Assembly (NCBI GenBank): GCA_963810945.1
Contig: CAWEPI010000008.1
Span: 186,001 to 250,000 of the forward strand
Length of the DNA: 64,000 nt
Source of the DNA: JAOUEA01 sp963810945
GTDB lineage: Bacteria; Actinomycetota; UBA4738; HRBIN12
Reading direction: 5' to 3'
Shown here one piece after another: positions 9,130 to 18,007 of this stretch; position 1 is the stretch's first letter; every line of letters begins with the position of its first letter. Under the pieces are notes generated by a model that saw only the letters and a program-made list of their open reading frames with translations, did not search any database and was not told the origin of the DNA. The position numbers were made by a program, and so were the translations under genes.

Positions 9130-9836
9130 CGCTCGCGCTCTCCACAGGGGTGACCGTCGCGCTCGTCGTCCTGGTCGCGCTGGACATCTTCGCGATCGTC
9201 TTCGGCTTGGGGTTCGCGCGGGCGAACAAGGCCGCCAAGGCCAAGGCCGCGGGCCTCGAGGTTCCGCCCAAGCCCGTGAAGGCTGTCTCGCGGCGCGACT
9301 TCTTCCGGCGGTCGCTGCTGGTCTCCCTCGCCGTGTTCGGGGCGCAGTTCGGCGGCGCCACCCTCGCGTTCCTGTGGCCGAACCTGAAAGGTGGCTTCGG
9401 ATCGCTGATCAACGCCGGCCCGCTCGCGGACATCAAGGCGCAGATCCAGGACACCGGACAACCCGCGTACAACGGGACGGGACGCTTCTACCTGGTCCCC
9501 TACGCCGGCACGCCGTCGGGCGATATCAACTACACGGCTGAGGGCGTCACGCAGGAGGGCGTCATGCCGCTCTACCAGCGGTGCGTGCACCTTGGGTGCC
9601 GCGTCCCGTTCTGCAACTCCTCGAAGTGGTTCGAGTGCCCGTGCCACGGATCCAAATACAACGAGGCGGGCGAGTACCAGCTGGGGCCGGCCCCGCGCGG
9701 GATGGACCGCTTCAAGATGACGATCGACAACGGCAACGTGATGGTCGACACGTCGACGGTGGTCCTCGGGCCGCCGCGCGGCACCGACACGATCGACGAA
9801 CCGCCCCAGGGCGCCTTCTGCGTGGCCCCGGGCTAA
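9126..9836 (+). CDS. Rieske iron-sulfur protein of the bc complex
   Basis: 236 residues. The start at 9126 overlaps the previous stop (ATGA). A first hydrophobic helix spans about 8-30. A twin-arginine-like SRRDFFRRS motif at about 55-63 precedes a second helix, as in Tat-dependent Rieske proteins with two N-terminal helices. The [2Fe-2S] ligands are Cys153 and His155 (CVHLGC) and Cys171 and His174 (CPCHGS), with Cys158 and Cys173 as the disulfide. It passes electrons from menaquinol at the Qo site to the cytochrome c encoded next. Confidence 0.96.
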   Translation: MTLALSTGVTVALVVLVALDIFAIVFGLGFARANKAAKAKAAGLEVPPKPVKAVSRRDFFRRSLLVSLAVFGAQFGGATLAFLWPNLKGGFGSLINAGPLADIKAQIQDTGQPAYNGTGRFYLVPYAGTPSGDINYTAEGVTQEGVMPLYQRCVHLGCRVPFCNSSKWFECPCHGSKYNEAGEYQLGPAPRGMDRFKMTIDNGNVMVDTSTVVLGPPRGTDTIDEPPQGAFCVAPG

Positions 9837-9854
9837 GGAGGAACGGACATCCGC

Positions 9855-10571
9855 ATGCTGGTCGCATCGAGCACCGCAGGGATCGCCCTCCTCGTCCTGG
9901 GCGGGATCCTCGTGGTGGCCGCCGGCGGCGCGCTCTGGCTGCGTGGGCGCAGCACCGAGCGGGGCGAGGAGATCCCGCACGGCATGCGGCCCGGACCGGC
10001 CGACGCCGCCCTGGAGACGCCGCTGCTGCAGAAGCTGATGGGCTGGGGCGTGGTCCTCGTGGCGTTCTTCGTGATCTGGATCCCCTACAACTGGATCCGC
10101 GAGCCGACCGAGAACCTGAAGCAGGAAGAGGCCATGCGGCAGGCGGCGATCGACCGCGGCCACAAGGCCACCCTCCTCTTCTCCGAGGACAACCAGCTCG
10201 GCGTCGGCTGCGTGCGTTGCCACGGACCCGAGCTCCGCGGCGGCGTGATCCAGGCCGGCGACTCCCTCGCCTATCCGCCGAACCTGACCAACCTGTGCGC
10301 GGGACCCTTCGGCACGCCACCGCACGCGGCCATCACCTCGGTCGACGACATCTACCAAGTCATCCAGCAGGGGCGCAACGCGATGCCGTCCTGGAGCATC
10401 CGTTACCAGGGCGCATTGGACGACCAGCAGATCAACGACCTCGTGAACTACCTGGTGGCGATGAGCTCTCAGAACGTCCCGTTCGAACAGAACGTCTGCC
10501 TGAACCCGGACGCGAGCAAGAAGGCGATCGAGCAGCAGACGGCGGCCGGTCAGATCCTGGAGCGCCCCTGA
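9855..10571 (+). CDS. Membrane-anchored monoheme cytochrome c of the bc complex
   Basis: 238 residues with an AAGGAGG ribosome site. Two hydrophobic helices (about 7-29 and 62-78) precede a C-terminal cytochrome c domain with the heme motif CVRCH (Cys119, Cys122, His123) and a likely Met ligand in NAMPSW. It accepts electrons from the Rieske protein and should donate to the CuA or cytochrome domain of CtaC. It needs the System II genes encoded divergently. The next gene starts within its stop codon (TGATG). Confidence 0.93.
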   Translation: MLVASSTAGIALLVLGGILVVAAGGALWLRGRSTERGEEIPHGMRPGPADAALETPLLQKLMGWGVVLVAFFVIWIPYNWIREPTENLKQEEAMRQAAIDRGHKATLLFSEDNQLGVGCVRCHGPELRGGVIQAGDSLAYPPNLTNLCAGPFGTPPHAAITSVDDIYQVIQQGRNAMPSWSIRYQGALDDQQINDLVNYLVAMSSQNVPFEQNVCLNPDASKKAIEQQTAAGQILERP

Positions 10572-11320
10572 TGGAGCCGGCCAAGAGCTGCATCGGCCTG
10601 GCGCTCGACTGCGGCACCTTGCTGAAGGGCGCGGGTGTCACCGTGATGGCCCTCACCATCTTCGTGGGCAGCATCTACCTGCTGCTCACCGCCATCTTCG
10701 GGCGGTACATGGGCTTCCTGGTGCTGATGGTCTGCTTCTCCGGATGGATGATCATCCAGAGCTCGCTCTGGCTCTTCGGCTTCTGGTCCCAGGGCCCCGT
10801 CACGCCGACGAACCTCGGCCCGAAGGGCTCGGAGCCCTCGTGGGTCGTGCTGAGCGCGAGCCCGGGGGTAACCTCGACCGCGTATCCGACGTTCTCTTCG
10901 TACCCGGGCGAGCCTTGGGCGGTCCCCGACGAGACCAACAAGCAGCAGGCGGCGGACGTGCAGACGGTGGGCGGAGCCGTCACGACCTACCTCGCGGATC
11001 AGCTGAACGAAGAGCTCGGCAAGTCGATCGACGACCCCACGGCCATCCAGCCCACCGCGTTCACGATCGACAACATCGAGTTCGCCAAGGACGGCAACAC
11101 ACCGCTCGCGGTCGTGCAGGCCCACTACAACGGCGGTGGACCGCTGTGGACCGTCTCGCTCTACGAGAACTCGGGGAGCGTCCCGCGCTACTCGTACATG
11201 TTCCTGGCGGGATCCATCATCATCTTCTTGATCTTCCTCCCGCTGCTGGACAGGGCCGAGAAGAAACGGAAGGCGTTCCTCACAGGCGGGAACGCCCCAG
11301 CCTGGTACGGCCCGGCCTAG
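10571..11320 (+). CDS. Uncharacterised membrane protein of the bc operon
   Basis: 249 residues with no family that I recognise. Two hydrophobic helices lie at about 18-40 and 46-68, then an extracytoplasmic region of about 130 residues, then a third helix at about 215-235 and a short basic tail. The start overlaps the cytochrome c stop by one base, so it is translationally coupled to that gene. Cotranscription with the bc genes suggests a structural or assembly subunit. It has no cysteine-rich or heme motif. Confidence 0.82.
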   Translation: MEPAKSCIGLALDCGTLLKGAGVTVMALTIFVGSIYLLLTAIFGRYMGFLVLMVCFSGWMIIQSSLWLFGFWSQGPVTPTNLGPKGSEPSWVVLSASPGVTSTAYPTFSSYPGEPWAVPDETNKQQAADVQTVGGAVTTYLADQLNEELGKSIDDPTAIQPTAFTIDNIEFAKDGNTPLAVVQAHYNGGGPLWTVSLYENSGSVPRYSYMFLAGSIIIFLIFLPLLDRAEKKRKAFLTGGNAPAWYGPA

Positions 11321-11337
11321 GGAAGGAGGGAACCCAG

Positions 11338-11451
11338 ATGATCGGAGCCGACACCGCACCGCTCCTCGAGCAAGGCAGCGTGCAGTTCATCCTCTTCGGC
11401 GTGATGATCCTGGCCGTCCTGGCCTTCCTGTGGATCACCATCGCGAAGTGA
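11338..11451 (+). CDS. 37-residue single-helix membrane protein, last gene of bc operon
   Basis: A short frame with a strong GGAAGGAGGG ribosome site 7-16 bases before the ATG. The product has about 15 polar N-terminal residues, one helix of about 20 hydrophobic residues, and a C-terminal lysine. Tiny single-helix subunits are common in respiratory complexes, and the position at the end of the bc operon fits that. It ends 7 bases before the convergent rex stop. Confidence 0.72.
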   Translation: MIGADTAPLLEQGSVQFILFGVMILAVLAFLWITIAK

Positions 11452-11458
11452 TCCCGGC

Positions 11459-12145
11459 TCAGTGGCCGCCGACGTCGGCCACGGCGCGACCGCGTCGCTT
11501 CACTTCGGCCAAGGTCGCCTTCCGCTGTTCGTAGAAGGCCAGGATCTGCAGCTCCACCGCCAGGTCGACCTTGCGCACGGAGACCCCGGGCGGCACCGAG
11601 ACCGTCGCGGGCGCGAAGTTGAGGATCGACCGGATCCCCGCCTCTACGAACCGGTCGGTGACCTCCTGCACCGCCGAGGCCGGGGTCGCGATCACGCCGA
11701 TGGCGACCTCACGCTCGCGCACCAGGCGCTCGAGGTCCGCGATGGGCTCGATCACCAGATCGCCCACCTGTTCCCCCACCTTCGCCGGGTCGGCATCGAC
11801 GATCGCCGCGACCTCGAAGCCCCGCTCGGCGAACCCTTTGTAGTTGGCGAGCGCATGTCCGAGGTTCCCGATGCCGGCGATCACGATCGACCAGTGCTGG
11901 GTGAGCCCCAGCTCGCGACGGATCTGGTGGATCAGGTACGCGACGTCGTAGCCGACACCGCGCGTGCCGTAGGACCCGAGGTGGGAGAGATCCTTCCGGA
12001 CCTTCGCCGAGTTCACGCCGGCGGCCTCGGCGAGCGCCTCGGACGAGACCGTGTTCGTCCCGCGCTCGGCCAGGTCCACGAGGGCCCGCAGGTAGACGGG
12101 GAGACGTCCGACGGTGGCTTCCGGGATCGATCGATCCCTCACCAC
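11459..12145 (-). CDS. rex: Redox-sensing transcriptional repressor Rex
   Basis: 228 residues. The N-terminal winged helix (about 10-80) contains the conserved VRKDLSHLGSYGTRGVGYD stretch. The Rossmann domain begins with the glycine-rich IAGIGNLGHAL and continues to the family's C-terminal helix. It binds NADH or NAD and releases DNA when NADH is high. The GTG at 12145 follows a GAGGAG ribosome site. It is convergent with the bc operon and adjacent to a glutaredoxin-like gene, an order often seen in actinobacteria. A matching operator lies at 6588-6605 and a half-site in its own promoter. Confidence 0.96.
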   Translation of the reverse strand: MVRDRSIPEATVGRLPVYLRALVDLAERGTNTVSSEALAEAAGVNSAKVRKDLSHLGSYGTRGVGYDVAYLIHQIRRELGLTQHWSIVIAGIGNLGHALANYKGFAERGFEVAAIVDADPAKVGEQVGDLVIEPIADLERLVREREVAIGVIATPASAVQEVTDRFVEAGIRSILNFAPATVSVPPGVSVRKVDLAVELQILAFYEQRKATLAEVKRRGRAVADVGGH

Positions 12146-12172
12146 GATCCGGGCTCCTCGTCCATGGGCCCA

Positions 12173-12202
12173 AGGGTAGCGTGCGCATTCTCAAGTTCAC
12201 AA
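12173..12202 (-). promoter_or_regulatory. rex promoter with Rex half-site over the -35
   Basis: On the minus strand TTGTGA (12197-12202) and TACCCT (12173-12178) are separated by 18 bases and lie 28 bases before the rex start. The -35 is embedded in TTGTGAAC, which equals the left half of the Rex operator; the right half is not conserved. This would allow weak autoregulation. Confidence 0.45.
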
Positions 12203-12222
12203 GCGGCCCGAGGAACCGGGAT

Positions 12223-12456
12223 TCAGGAGCCCACCAGCGACGCGAAGGCCTCCGGGTCCACTTCGTACTCGAAGCGCTCCACGTCCTCGACCACGACGAC
12301 CGGGATCCGCAGGCCGTACTCGCGCACGAGCGTCTCGGAGGTCTCGATGTCGATCTCCTCGAAGGCGAACGGGGTGCGCTCCCGCTGGGTGAGGATCACG
12401 TCGCGAGCGGTGTCGCATAGGTGGCAACCTGCCCGCGCGTACAGGACCACGTCCAT
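12223..12456 (-). CDS. Glutaredoxin-like thioredoxin-fold protein
   Basis: 77 residues of the glutaredoxin/DUF836 family. The active-site motif CHLC is at Cys11-Cys14, followed by a cis-proline region in RIPVVVV at about residue 50. It is likely a cytoplasmic thiol-disulfide exchanger using mycothiol or glutaredoxin-type reduction; the specific substrate is unknown. It lies upstream of rex in the same direction and is divergent from the sigma factor gene with a 43-base gap. Confidence 0.85.
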   Translation of the reverse strand: MDVVLYARAGCHLCDTARDVILTQRERTPFAFEEIDIETSETLVREYGLRIPVVVVEDVERFEYEVDPEAFASLVGS

Positions 12457-12499
12457 GGCCGCGATGGTACCGCCCCCACCCTCTGGTAGAACGTGGGTC

Positions 12500-13072
12500 G
12501 TGCAGACATCCGCCCGCGACGACCTCGAGCTCCACCGACGGCTCTGTGCGGGCGACCGCGGGGCGTTCGATGAGCTCTACCGGCGCTACGCGGCCCCTGC
12601 CTACGGGCTCGCGTACCGCCTCACCGGTCAGCAGATCTTGGCTCAGGACGTGGTGCACGACGCCTTCATGGCGCTCTGGCGCGCGCCCGAGGCCTACGAT
12701 CCGTCCCGCGGTGCCTTCCGGACCTTCTTCCTCGCCCTGGTGCACCACCGCGCCGTGGACACGGTCCGGCGCGAGGAGCGCCTGCGGAAACGACAGGAGC
12801 GTGCGTCGAACCTCGAGCCGACTCATGGCGAAGATGTTGCGGAAGACGTGGTCGACGAGGCGTTCCTCGGAGAGCGACGGCGCGAGGTCCGCGCAGCGCT
12901 CAAGACGCTCCCCCCCGAACAGCACGAGGTGCTCGAGATGGCGTACTTCGGAGGTATGACCCAGGTGCAGATCGCCGAGAAGCTCCAGATCCCGATCGGC
13001 ACCGTGAAGACGAGGACCTTGGCGGCGATGAAGAAGCTCCGAAGGGCCTTGCAGCAGGAGGACGACGCGTGA
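12500..13072 (+). CDS. ECF RNA polymerase sigma factor, SigK-like
   Basis: 190 residues starting with GTG. Region 2 (about 15-80) contains FDELYRRYA and the conserved DVVHDAFMALWR segment. Region 4 (about 120-180) contains LPPEQHEVLEMAYF and the recognition helix SxxQIAEKL...GTVKTRTLAAMKKLR. The gene overlaps the anti-sigma gene by 4 bases (GTGA), the normal SigK/RskA arrangement. Likely targets are its own operon and possibly the convergent DUF4331-TPR-NicO operon; the latter is a guess from proximity. Confidence 0.9.
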   Translation: MQTSARDDLELHRRLCAGDRGAFDELYRRYAAPAYGLAYRLTGQQILAQDVVHDAFMALWRAPEAYDPSRGAFRTFFLALVHHRAVDTVRREERLRKRQERASNLEPTHGEDVAEDVVDEAFLGERRREVRAALKTLPPEQHEVLEMAYFGGMTQVQIAEKLQIPIGTVKTRTLAAMKKLRRALQQEDDA

Positions 13073-13765
13073 CCGATCACGAACGGATCGAGGAGCTGCT
13101 GGCCGGCTACGTGCTGCGCAGCCTCTCCGGTGAGGACGCCGCCGAGGCCGACCTGCTGCTCTCCGAGCACGTCCCCACCTGCGCGCGCTGCGGGGCGACC
13201 CTGGCCGCGTTCCAGGCCGTCTCGGCGGATCTGGCGCTCGAAGCCTCGCCGGTGGACCCGCCCGAGACGCTCCTGCCTCGCCTCCACCGCGAGCTGGAGC
13301 CGCCGTCGCGGCGCCGTCGCCCGATGCAGGTCTTCGCCGTGGCGGCCAGCGTGGTCGTGGTGGCGGGCCTCGCCGGGTTGGCCGTCACGCAGAACGTCCG
13401 GGCCAACCAGGGGCAGCGGCAGGCGAGCGCCCTGCGCGCCGCCATGGACACTGGCGGCCCGGCCCGACGCCAACCTCGTGCCCGTAGGACCCGCCACGGA
13501 GATCTCGGCGCCCGGCCAGGAGGTCTTCTACCTCTACGGCCACGGCGTCCCGGCACCTCCCGCGGGGATGGTCTACCGCGTCTGGCTCGTAGCGGGTACC
13601 ACTCCCACGTACGTGGGCGAGTTCGTCCCGGATGACGGGTTCGTGAACGTGGAGCTCCACTTCGATCCGAACAGCTACGACGCGCTGTGGGTCACGGAAG
13701 CCCTCGCCGGGTCCGAGCACGCCGCCCCGTCGGCCGACGAGGCCCTCTGGCAGGCGGCCGGCTGA
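13069..13765 (+). CDS. RskA-type anti-sigma factor, interrupted by a frameshift
   Basis: Membrane anti-sigma factor for the preceding sigma factor. The N-terminus has the zinc anti-sigma motif HVPTCARC at about residues 27-34 and one membrane helix at about 87-106. The extracytoplasmic part resembles the RskA C-terminal domain (PGQEVFYLYGHGVP, then MVYRVWLV). The first frame breaks at about 13450. Removing the A after ATGGAC joins the frames as AAMD then LAARPDANLV, giving about 231 residues. The length is one base over a multiple of three. Sequence error is likely. Confidence 0.85.
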
Positions 13766-13779
13766 GGTAGCGCCCCCGA

Positions 13780-15240
13780 TCAGACCTGCGTCACGCCCCG
13801 CACGGTGAGGAAGAGCCCCACGGCGACGATCGCCGCCGCGGAGAGCACCGGCACGAGCCGGCCCACCGTGGTCGAGAGCCGGCGCGCCATGGCCTCCCGC
13901 GCGCGCAGGGCCCCGATGCCCACCACCACGAGGGCCGCCGCCAACCCGGCGCTGAAGGCGAGCACCAGGGCGATGCCGTAGGCGACGCGGTGCGCCTGGA
14001 TCGCGCCGAGCATCACCAGGAGCGCGCTCGGCGCCGGGAGGATGCCGCCGGCCAGGGCGAGCGCCACGATCCCTTTGGGCGAGAGCGGCCGACCCTCGGG
14101 AAGGGCGTGGGTATGAAGACCGAGGCCGTGGTCGTGTGCGAGCGGGGCCGGAGGGTCGAGGCCGTTGCCGGGGTCATGGTGATGCGGCTCTTGCCTGCGA
14201 CCGAGTCCCCACGTCGAGAGGCGCGAGATCAGCAGGTAGGCGCCGAGACCGAAGGCCACGAGCCCGGACGACAGCCCGAGCCACGGGTAGAGGGCTTCGG
14301 GGCGGAAGGTCTGCTCCAGCGAGAGCACGAGCAGCCCCAGGGCGAGCACGGAGGCCGTGTGCATCACCGCCACGGACGTGCCGACCGTCACCGCCTGGCG
14401 CACCCGGGAGTTCGAGCCCACCATGTAAGCCGCCATCAGGGTCTTGCCGTGCCCCGGCAGCATCGCGTGCCAGGCGCCGAACCCGATCGCCACCGCGAGG
14501 CCGATCAAGACCAGCGGCAGCCCTTGGCGGGCCAGGACGCCTGCGAACGGACCGCCGCCCTCGACGAGTGGACGGGAGGTGGAGACGGCCGTAGAGGTGT
14601 CGGATGTGATCGGAGCCGGCGCCGCGCCGCTCGAGCCGGGGGCGAAGGACGCGGTCATCGACGCGACCGCGAGGGGGCTCGAGAGCAGATCCTGCGGATA
14701 GGAACGGAGCTCGTCGCTGACGCTCTCGGTCGGGACGCTGGACCCCTCGAGGACCGCCCCCTCGGCGCCGACGGCCGTGACCTCCTGCCAGCCGATCCGA
14801 CCGGTGAAGTTGCCGTCTCCGTACGCCAGCGCTCCCTGCCGCGGCGCCGATGCCGCGAAGGTGCCTTCGAAGCGGAGGGTCTGCAGGCCTCCCTGTCCGG
14901 GCAACAGCTGGGCGGCCGCGCCCTCCGGGGTGAGGGCGACGGCGCGACCATCCAGCGTGACGTCCAGTCCGGCGGCGAGCCCGGGCGCCCGACGTACGGC
15001 CCACGCATCCATCTCCGTCGCCGACGCGCGCCCGTCGCCGTCCGTGTCGATGGCGGGAAGGAGCTGGAAGGTCGGGATCTCCGCCATGTCCACGACGTAG
15101 TCCACGCGGACCCGTCCCGGCAGGACCACCACGCGGCTGAAACGGTTCACCGTGAAGTTGCCGAGCGGGTGCGCCCACGCGGACGCCGGGATGAGCACGA
15201 TGCCCACCGCCAGGAAGGCCGCGGCGATCCCGCGTCTCAT
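13780..15240 (-). CDS. NicO-family nickel/cobalt-type transporter with extracytoplasmic N-domain
   Basis: 486 residues. A signal peptide is followed by the AHPLGNFTVN motif and an extracytoplasmic domain of about 200 residues with an EF-hand-like loop (DTDGDGRASATEM near residues 65-77). The C-terminal membrane region carries the NicO signature HAMLPGHGK and a histidine-rich loop with HHHD and HDHG...HTH that could bind metal. The start ATG overlaps the stop of the TPR gene (ATGA). It is the third gene of the DUF4331-TPR-NicO operon and convergent with the anti-sigma gene. Metal export or uptake is likely; the metal cannot be told. Confidence 0.85.
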   Translation of the reverse strand: MRRGIAAAFLAVGIVLIPASAWAHPLGNFTVNRFSRVVVLPGRVRVDYVVDMAEIPTFQLLPAIDTDGDGRASATEMDAWAVRRAPGLAAGLDVTLDGRAVALTPEGAAAQLLPGQGGLQTLRFEGTFAASAPRQGALAYGDGNFTGRIGWQEVTAVGAEGAVLEGSSVPTESVSDELRSYPQDLLSSPLAVASMTASFAPGSSGAAPAPITSDTSTAVSTSRPLVEGGGPFAGVLARQGLPLVLIGLAVAIGFGAWHAMLPGHGKTLMAAYMVGSNSRVRQAVTVGTSVAVMHTASVLALGLLVLSLEQTFRPEALYPWLGLSSGLVAFGLGAYLLISRLSTWGLGRRQEPHHHDPGNGLDPPAPLAHDHGLGLHTHALPEGRPLSPKGIVALALAGGILPAPSALLVMLGAIQAHRVAYGIALVLAFSAGLAAALVVVGIGALRAREAMARRLSTTVGRLVPVLSAAAIVAVGLFLTVRGVTQV

Positions 15241-16556
15241 CGAAGGCTCCTCAGGGCACGCACGGCCTCGGGGGCATGCAGGACCGAGAAGTGCGGGTTG
15301 ATGGCGAGGGCCTCGCCGAGGAATGCCCGGGCCGCCGCGCGGTGACCGAGCCGCAGCTGGATCATCCCCGCGTGGTAGGCGAAGGACGCGTTCCGCGTGC
15401 CGAGGTGCATCGCGATGCGCGCGTAGCGCGCCGCCTCGCCATCGCGTCCGTTGGCGTGGAGCGCCCAGGCGTACGCGTCGGCCACGTGGATGCTGTGGCG
15501 CCGTCCCCACTCGGCACGCGCCGCCCGCAGCGCCGCGCGCGGCGCACCGTGGTCCGCGTCGAAGAGCGCCAGCTCGAGGTCCACGTTCACCCCGTTCGCT
15601 CGGAAGAGCCGGGCCTCCGCGCGCACCAGCGCGTACGACCGCTCGGCCGCGGCCCGGTCGCCCGCCGCCGCCTGGAGGTCGCCGAGCATGATCACGTACT
15701 CGGGCGAGGGGTAACGGCGGGTGGCCCGGGTGAGACGCCCGATGGCCCCCTCGAGATCGCCCTCGGCCCACGCCACCTTGGCCAGCCCGGCGAGGTCGGG
15801 AACGTACGAGGGATCCGCCTGCATCCCGTAGCGATAGGCGAGCCGGGCGGGACCCACACGGCCGCGGTTGAACTGGAGCTCCCCGATCTGGAAGCTCGCC
15901 CACGCGATGTCGGCGGGCGCGCCGGCGACCTCGCGCGCCGTCTCCATCGCTCGCAAGGCCCCGGGCACGTCGCCCTGGAGCTCACGCGCGTACGAGACGC
16001 GGGCGTACGAGCTGAGGGACGGCAGCGTGTTCACCATCGATTGGAAGGTGCGGAACGCCTCGGCGTACCTGCCGAGCTCGAGCTGGGCGTCGCCGATCAC
16101 CCCGTACACGTTGCCGTCGTAAGGATCGACGGCCCGTGCGCGCTCGCCGTACCGCAGGGCCTCGGCGAAGTCGTGACGGGCCGCGGCGAGCGCGGCCAGG
16201 CCCACGAGGGCTCCCTCGTTGTCGTGCGGGTGCGATCCGAGGCTGCGCGCCAGGAGGCCCTCGGCCTTGGGGTAGTAGGTGGGATCCGCGGTGACGCGGG
16301 CTTCCTGCACGTACGCGAGACCGAGGCCGGCCATCGATCGCCAATCGGTCGGGATCGAGCGGATCCGTTCCTGGAGCGACGCGATGGTCTGCTCGAGACT
16401 GCCGCCCCCGGGGGCCAGGATGGCGGCGGGCTCGGGCGCGGCCTGTGGGCTCTCAGCAGCATCTGGGCGCTGGAAACGGACGGCGCCCACCGCCCCCGCG
16501 GCGAAGAGCCCGGCGGCCATGAGACCTGCGGTTGCGAGTTTGGCGGTGCGGTTCAT
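15237..16556 (-). CDS. Tetratricopeptide-repeat protein, membrane-anchored or secreted
   Basis: 439 residues. A signal-anchor spans about residues 5-27, followed by a low-complexity stretch and then at least nine helical TPR-like repeats covering most of the protein (for example AEGLLARSLGSHPHDNEGAL and ALRYGERARAVDPYDGNVYG). TPR arrays bind partner proteins outside the cytoplasm. It lies between the DUF4331 gene and the NicO transporter, with a hairpin in the upstream gap and a 4-base overlap downstream. Confidence 0.88.
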   Translation of the reverse strand: MNRTAKLATAGLMAAGLFAAGAVGAVRFQRPDAAESPQAAPEPAAILAPGGGSLEQTIASLQERIRSIPTDWRSMAGLGLAYVQEARVTADPTYYPKAEGLLARSLGSHPHDNEGALVGLAALAAARHDFAEALRYGERARAVDPYDGNVYGVIGDAQLELGRYAEAFRTFQSMVNTLPSLSSYARVSYARELQGDVPGALRAMETAREVAGAPADIAWASFQIGELQFNRGRVGPARLAYRYGMQADPSYVPDLAGLAKVAWAEGDLEGAIGRLTRATRRYPSPEYVIMLGDLQAAAGDRAAAERSYALVRAEARLFRANGVNVDLELALFDADHGAPRAALRAARAEWGRRHSIHVADAYAWALHANGRDGEAARYARIAMHLGTRNASFAYHAGMIQLRLGHRAAARAFLGEALAINPHFSVLHAPEAVRALRSLR

Positions 16557-16579
16557 CCTGATCGCTCCTCGAGGGAGTC

Positions 16580-16606
16580 GGGCCCGGCCGCGGAGCGGCC
16601 GGGCCC
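16580..16606 (-). terminator. GC-rich intra-operon hairpin between DUF4331 and TPR genes
   Basis: A perfect 10-bp stem (GGGCCCGGCC with GGCCGGGCCC) and 7-base loop in the 65-base gap. There is no U-tract. It could partly terminate or stabilise the 3' end of the upstream message, so that the abundant secreted product is made in excess of the membrane proteins. Confidence 0.5.
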
Positions 16607-16621
16607 ACGAACCTCCCCGTC

Positions 16622-18007
16622 TCAGTGAGGGTTGGCCACCGACCCGCTGGTCGGGTATCCGACGTACGGGAACGCGTTCTGGAACGCGACGTCGTTCGCT
16701 CCCACGCCGTCGCCCAGGGTGTCCGCGCCTGCCGAATGGCTCGGCAGGAGCACGCCCTCCGTCACCCGCAGCGCCACGTCGATGATGTCGTCGGAGAGAC
16801 GACGGCCGTTGGGGAAGCCGGCCACATCACCGCCGATCACGCCGAGCGTCGAGCAGGCGCTCGAGCACGGCGGCGTGTCGATGTTCAGCCGCAGCATCTC
16901 GCTGGGCGTCACGTTCGTGGGTTGGTTCAGGTTGGGGATGCCCGTCAGGAAGACCTGGATCAGGTCCGCCCGCTGGATCCCCGCCTTCGACGGGTTCGAA
17001 TCGGGCACGTCCAGGGTCGGGTAGACCGCGTTCACCAGATGCGGCAACTCGGGGTCCTGGACCGCGGGCAGGAACTGGGCGTCCTTCGCCGGCTTGGAGC
17101 CGTTGAAGTAGTCCTTGGCGCCCACGGGCACCACGACCTCGTTCACGAGCGGCATGCCCAGACGCGAGACCTGGACGTCCGGCCCGTGGAACGACAGGGA
17201 GCCGTCGCCCTTCTGCACCCGCATGCTCGGGCGGGAGGCGGTGCTCCACACGCCGATCACCGAGTCGTTCGGGCCGCGCAGCTGTCCCTTGGGGATCTGC
17301 AACGCCATCGTGTTCACGTTGAACCCCGCGAGCGTGTCGTCGCCCGCCTCCGAGAGGTCGGCCCCGTAGAGGAGGTCGAAGACGCGGAGGTCGAGGAAGA
17401 ACGGGTCGTCGGATTGCCCCACCCAGCTCTCGGTGTTGTTCTTGGCGCCCTTGACGGCGGCGTCGAACAGGTTCGCGTTGTAGCCGGGCATGGAGGCGTT
17501 GCCGACCCTGCTGGGGGCCACGGGCGCGTTGTCGAGCAGCGTCTTGGCGTGCCCACCTTGGATCCGTGTCAGGTCATACGTCTGGCGGATCAGCAGGTTC
17601 TGGTCGTTGAGCGAGGTGACCGGCCCGTTGTTGTAGATGAACGAGTTGGCGTTGCGGTACTTCGTGTGGAAGTTCCACCGGTAGATGATGTCCGGCTTGG
17701 CGTCCCCGTCGTTGTCGATCCGGATGTCGTAATTCGTGTGCTCCGCCCACAAGTAGAAGTTGGGACCGCCGGCCGGCTCCTCGAAGGGGATCCAGGAGCT
17801 GACGAGCGTCACCGTGTTGGGCTTGTCGGGGCTCACGAACGCGTAGACGTCCGTGTTGTCGATCTGCGGGTCCGCCGCCGTGAGTGGCGCCTCGCGGTGG
17901 CTCGACGCGTTGGAGGCGGCCGGCCCGAGAGCCATGATGGCTCCCGCACCGAGCGCCAACGCGGCGACCCCCGCGACGGCGATGTCGCGGATGCGGCGTC
18001 GGTTCAA
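16622..18007 (-). CDS. DUF4331 family secreted protein
   Basis: 461 residues from a TTG at 18007, chosen because GGAAGGAG lies 6-7 bases upstream and the signal peptide then begins at the N-terminus; a longer frame to 18157 lacks these. The signal peptide ends at about residue 33 (NASSHREAPL, the typical DUF4331 N-terminus). The family motifs HREAPLTAADPQIDNTDVYAFVSP and the C-terminal RRLSDDIIDVALR are seen in parts throughout. Its biochemical function is unknown. The gene leads an operon with a TPR protein and a NicO transporter. Confidence 0.9.
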   Translation of the reverse strand: MNRRRIRDIAVAGVAALALGAGAIMALGPAASNASSHREAPLTAADPQIDNTDVYAFVSPDKPNTVTLVSSWIPFEEPAGGPNFYLWAEHTNYDIRIDNDGDAKPDIIYRWNFHTKYRNANSFIYNNGPVTSLNDQNLLIRQTYDLTRIQGGHAKTLLDNAPVAPSRVGNASMPGYNANLFDAAVKGAKNNTESWVGQSDDPFFLDLRVFDLLYGADLSEAGDDTLAGFNVNTMALQIPKGQLRGPNDSVIGVWSTASRPSMRVQKGDGSLSFHGPDVQVSRLGMPLVNEVVVPVGAKDYFNGSKPAKDAQFLPAVQDPELPHLVNAVYPTLDVPDSNPSKAGIQRADLIQVFLTGIPNLNQPTNVTPSEMLRLNIDTPPCSSACSTLGVIGGDVAGFPNGRRLSDDIIDVALRVTEGVLLPSHSAGADTLGDGVGANDVAFQNAFPYVGYPTSGSVANPH

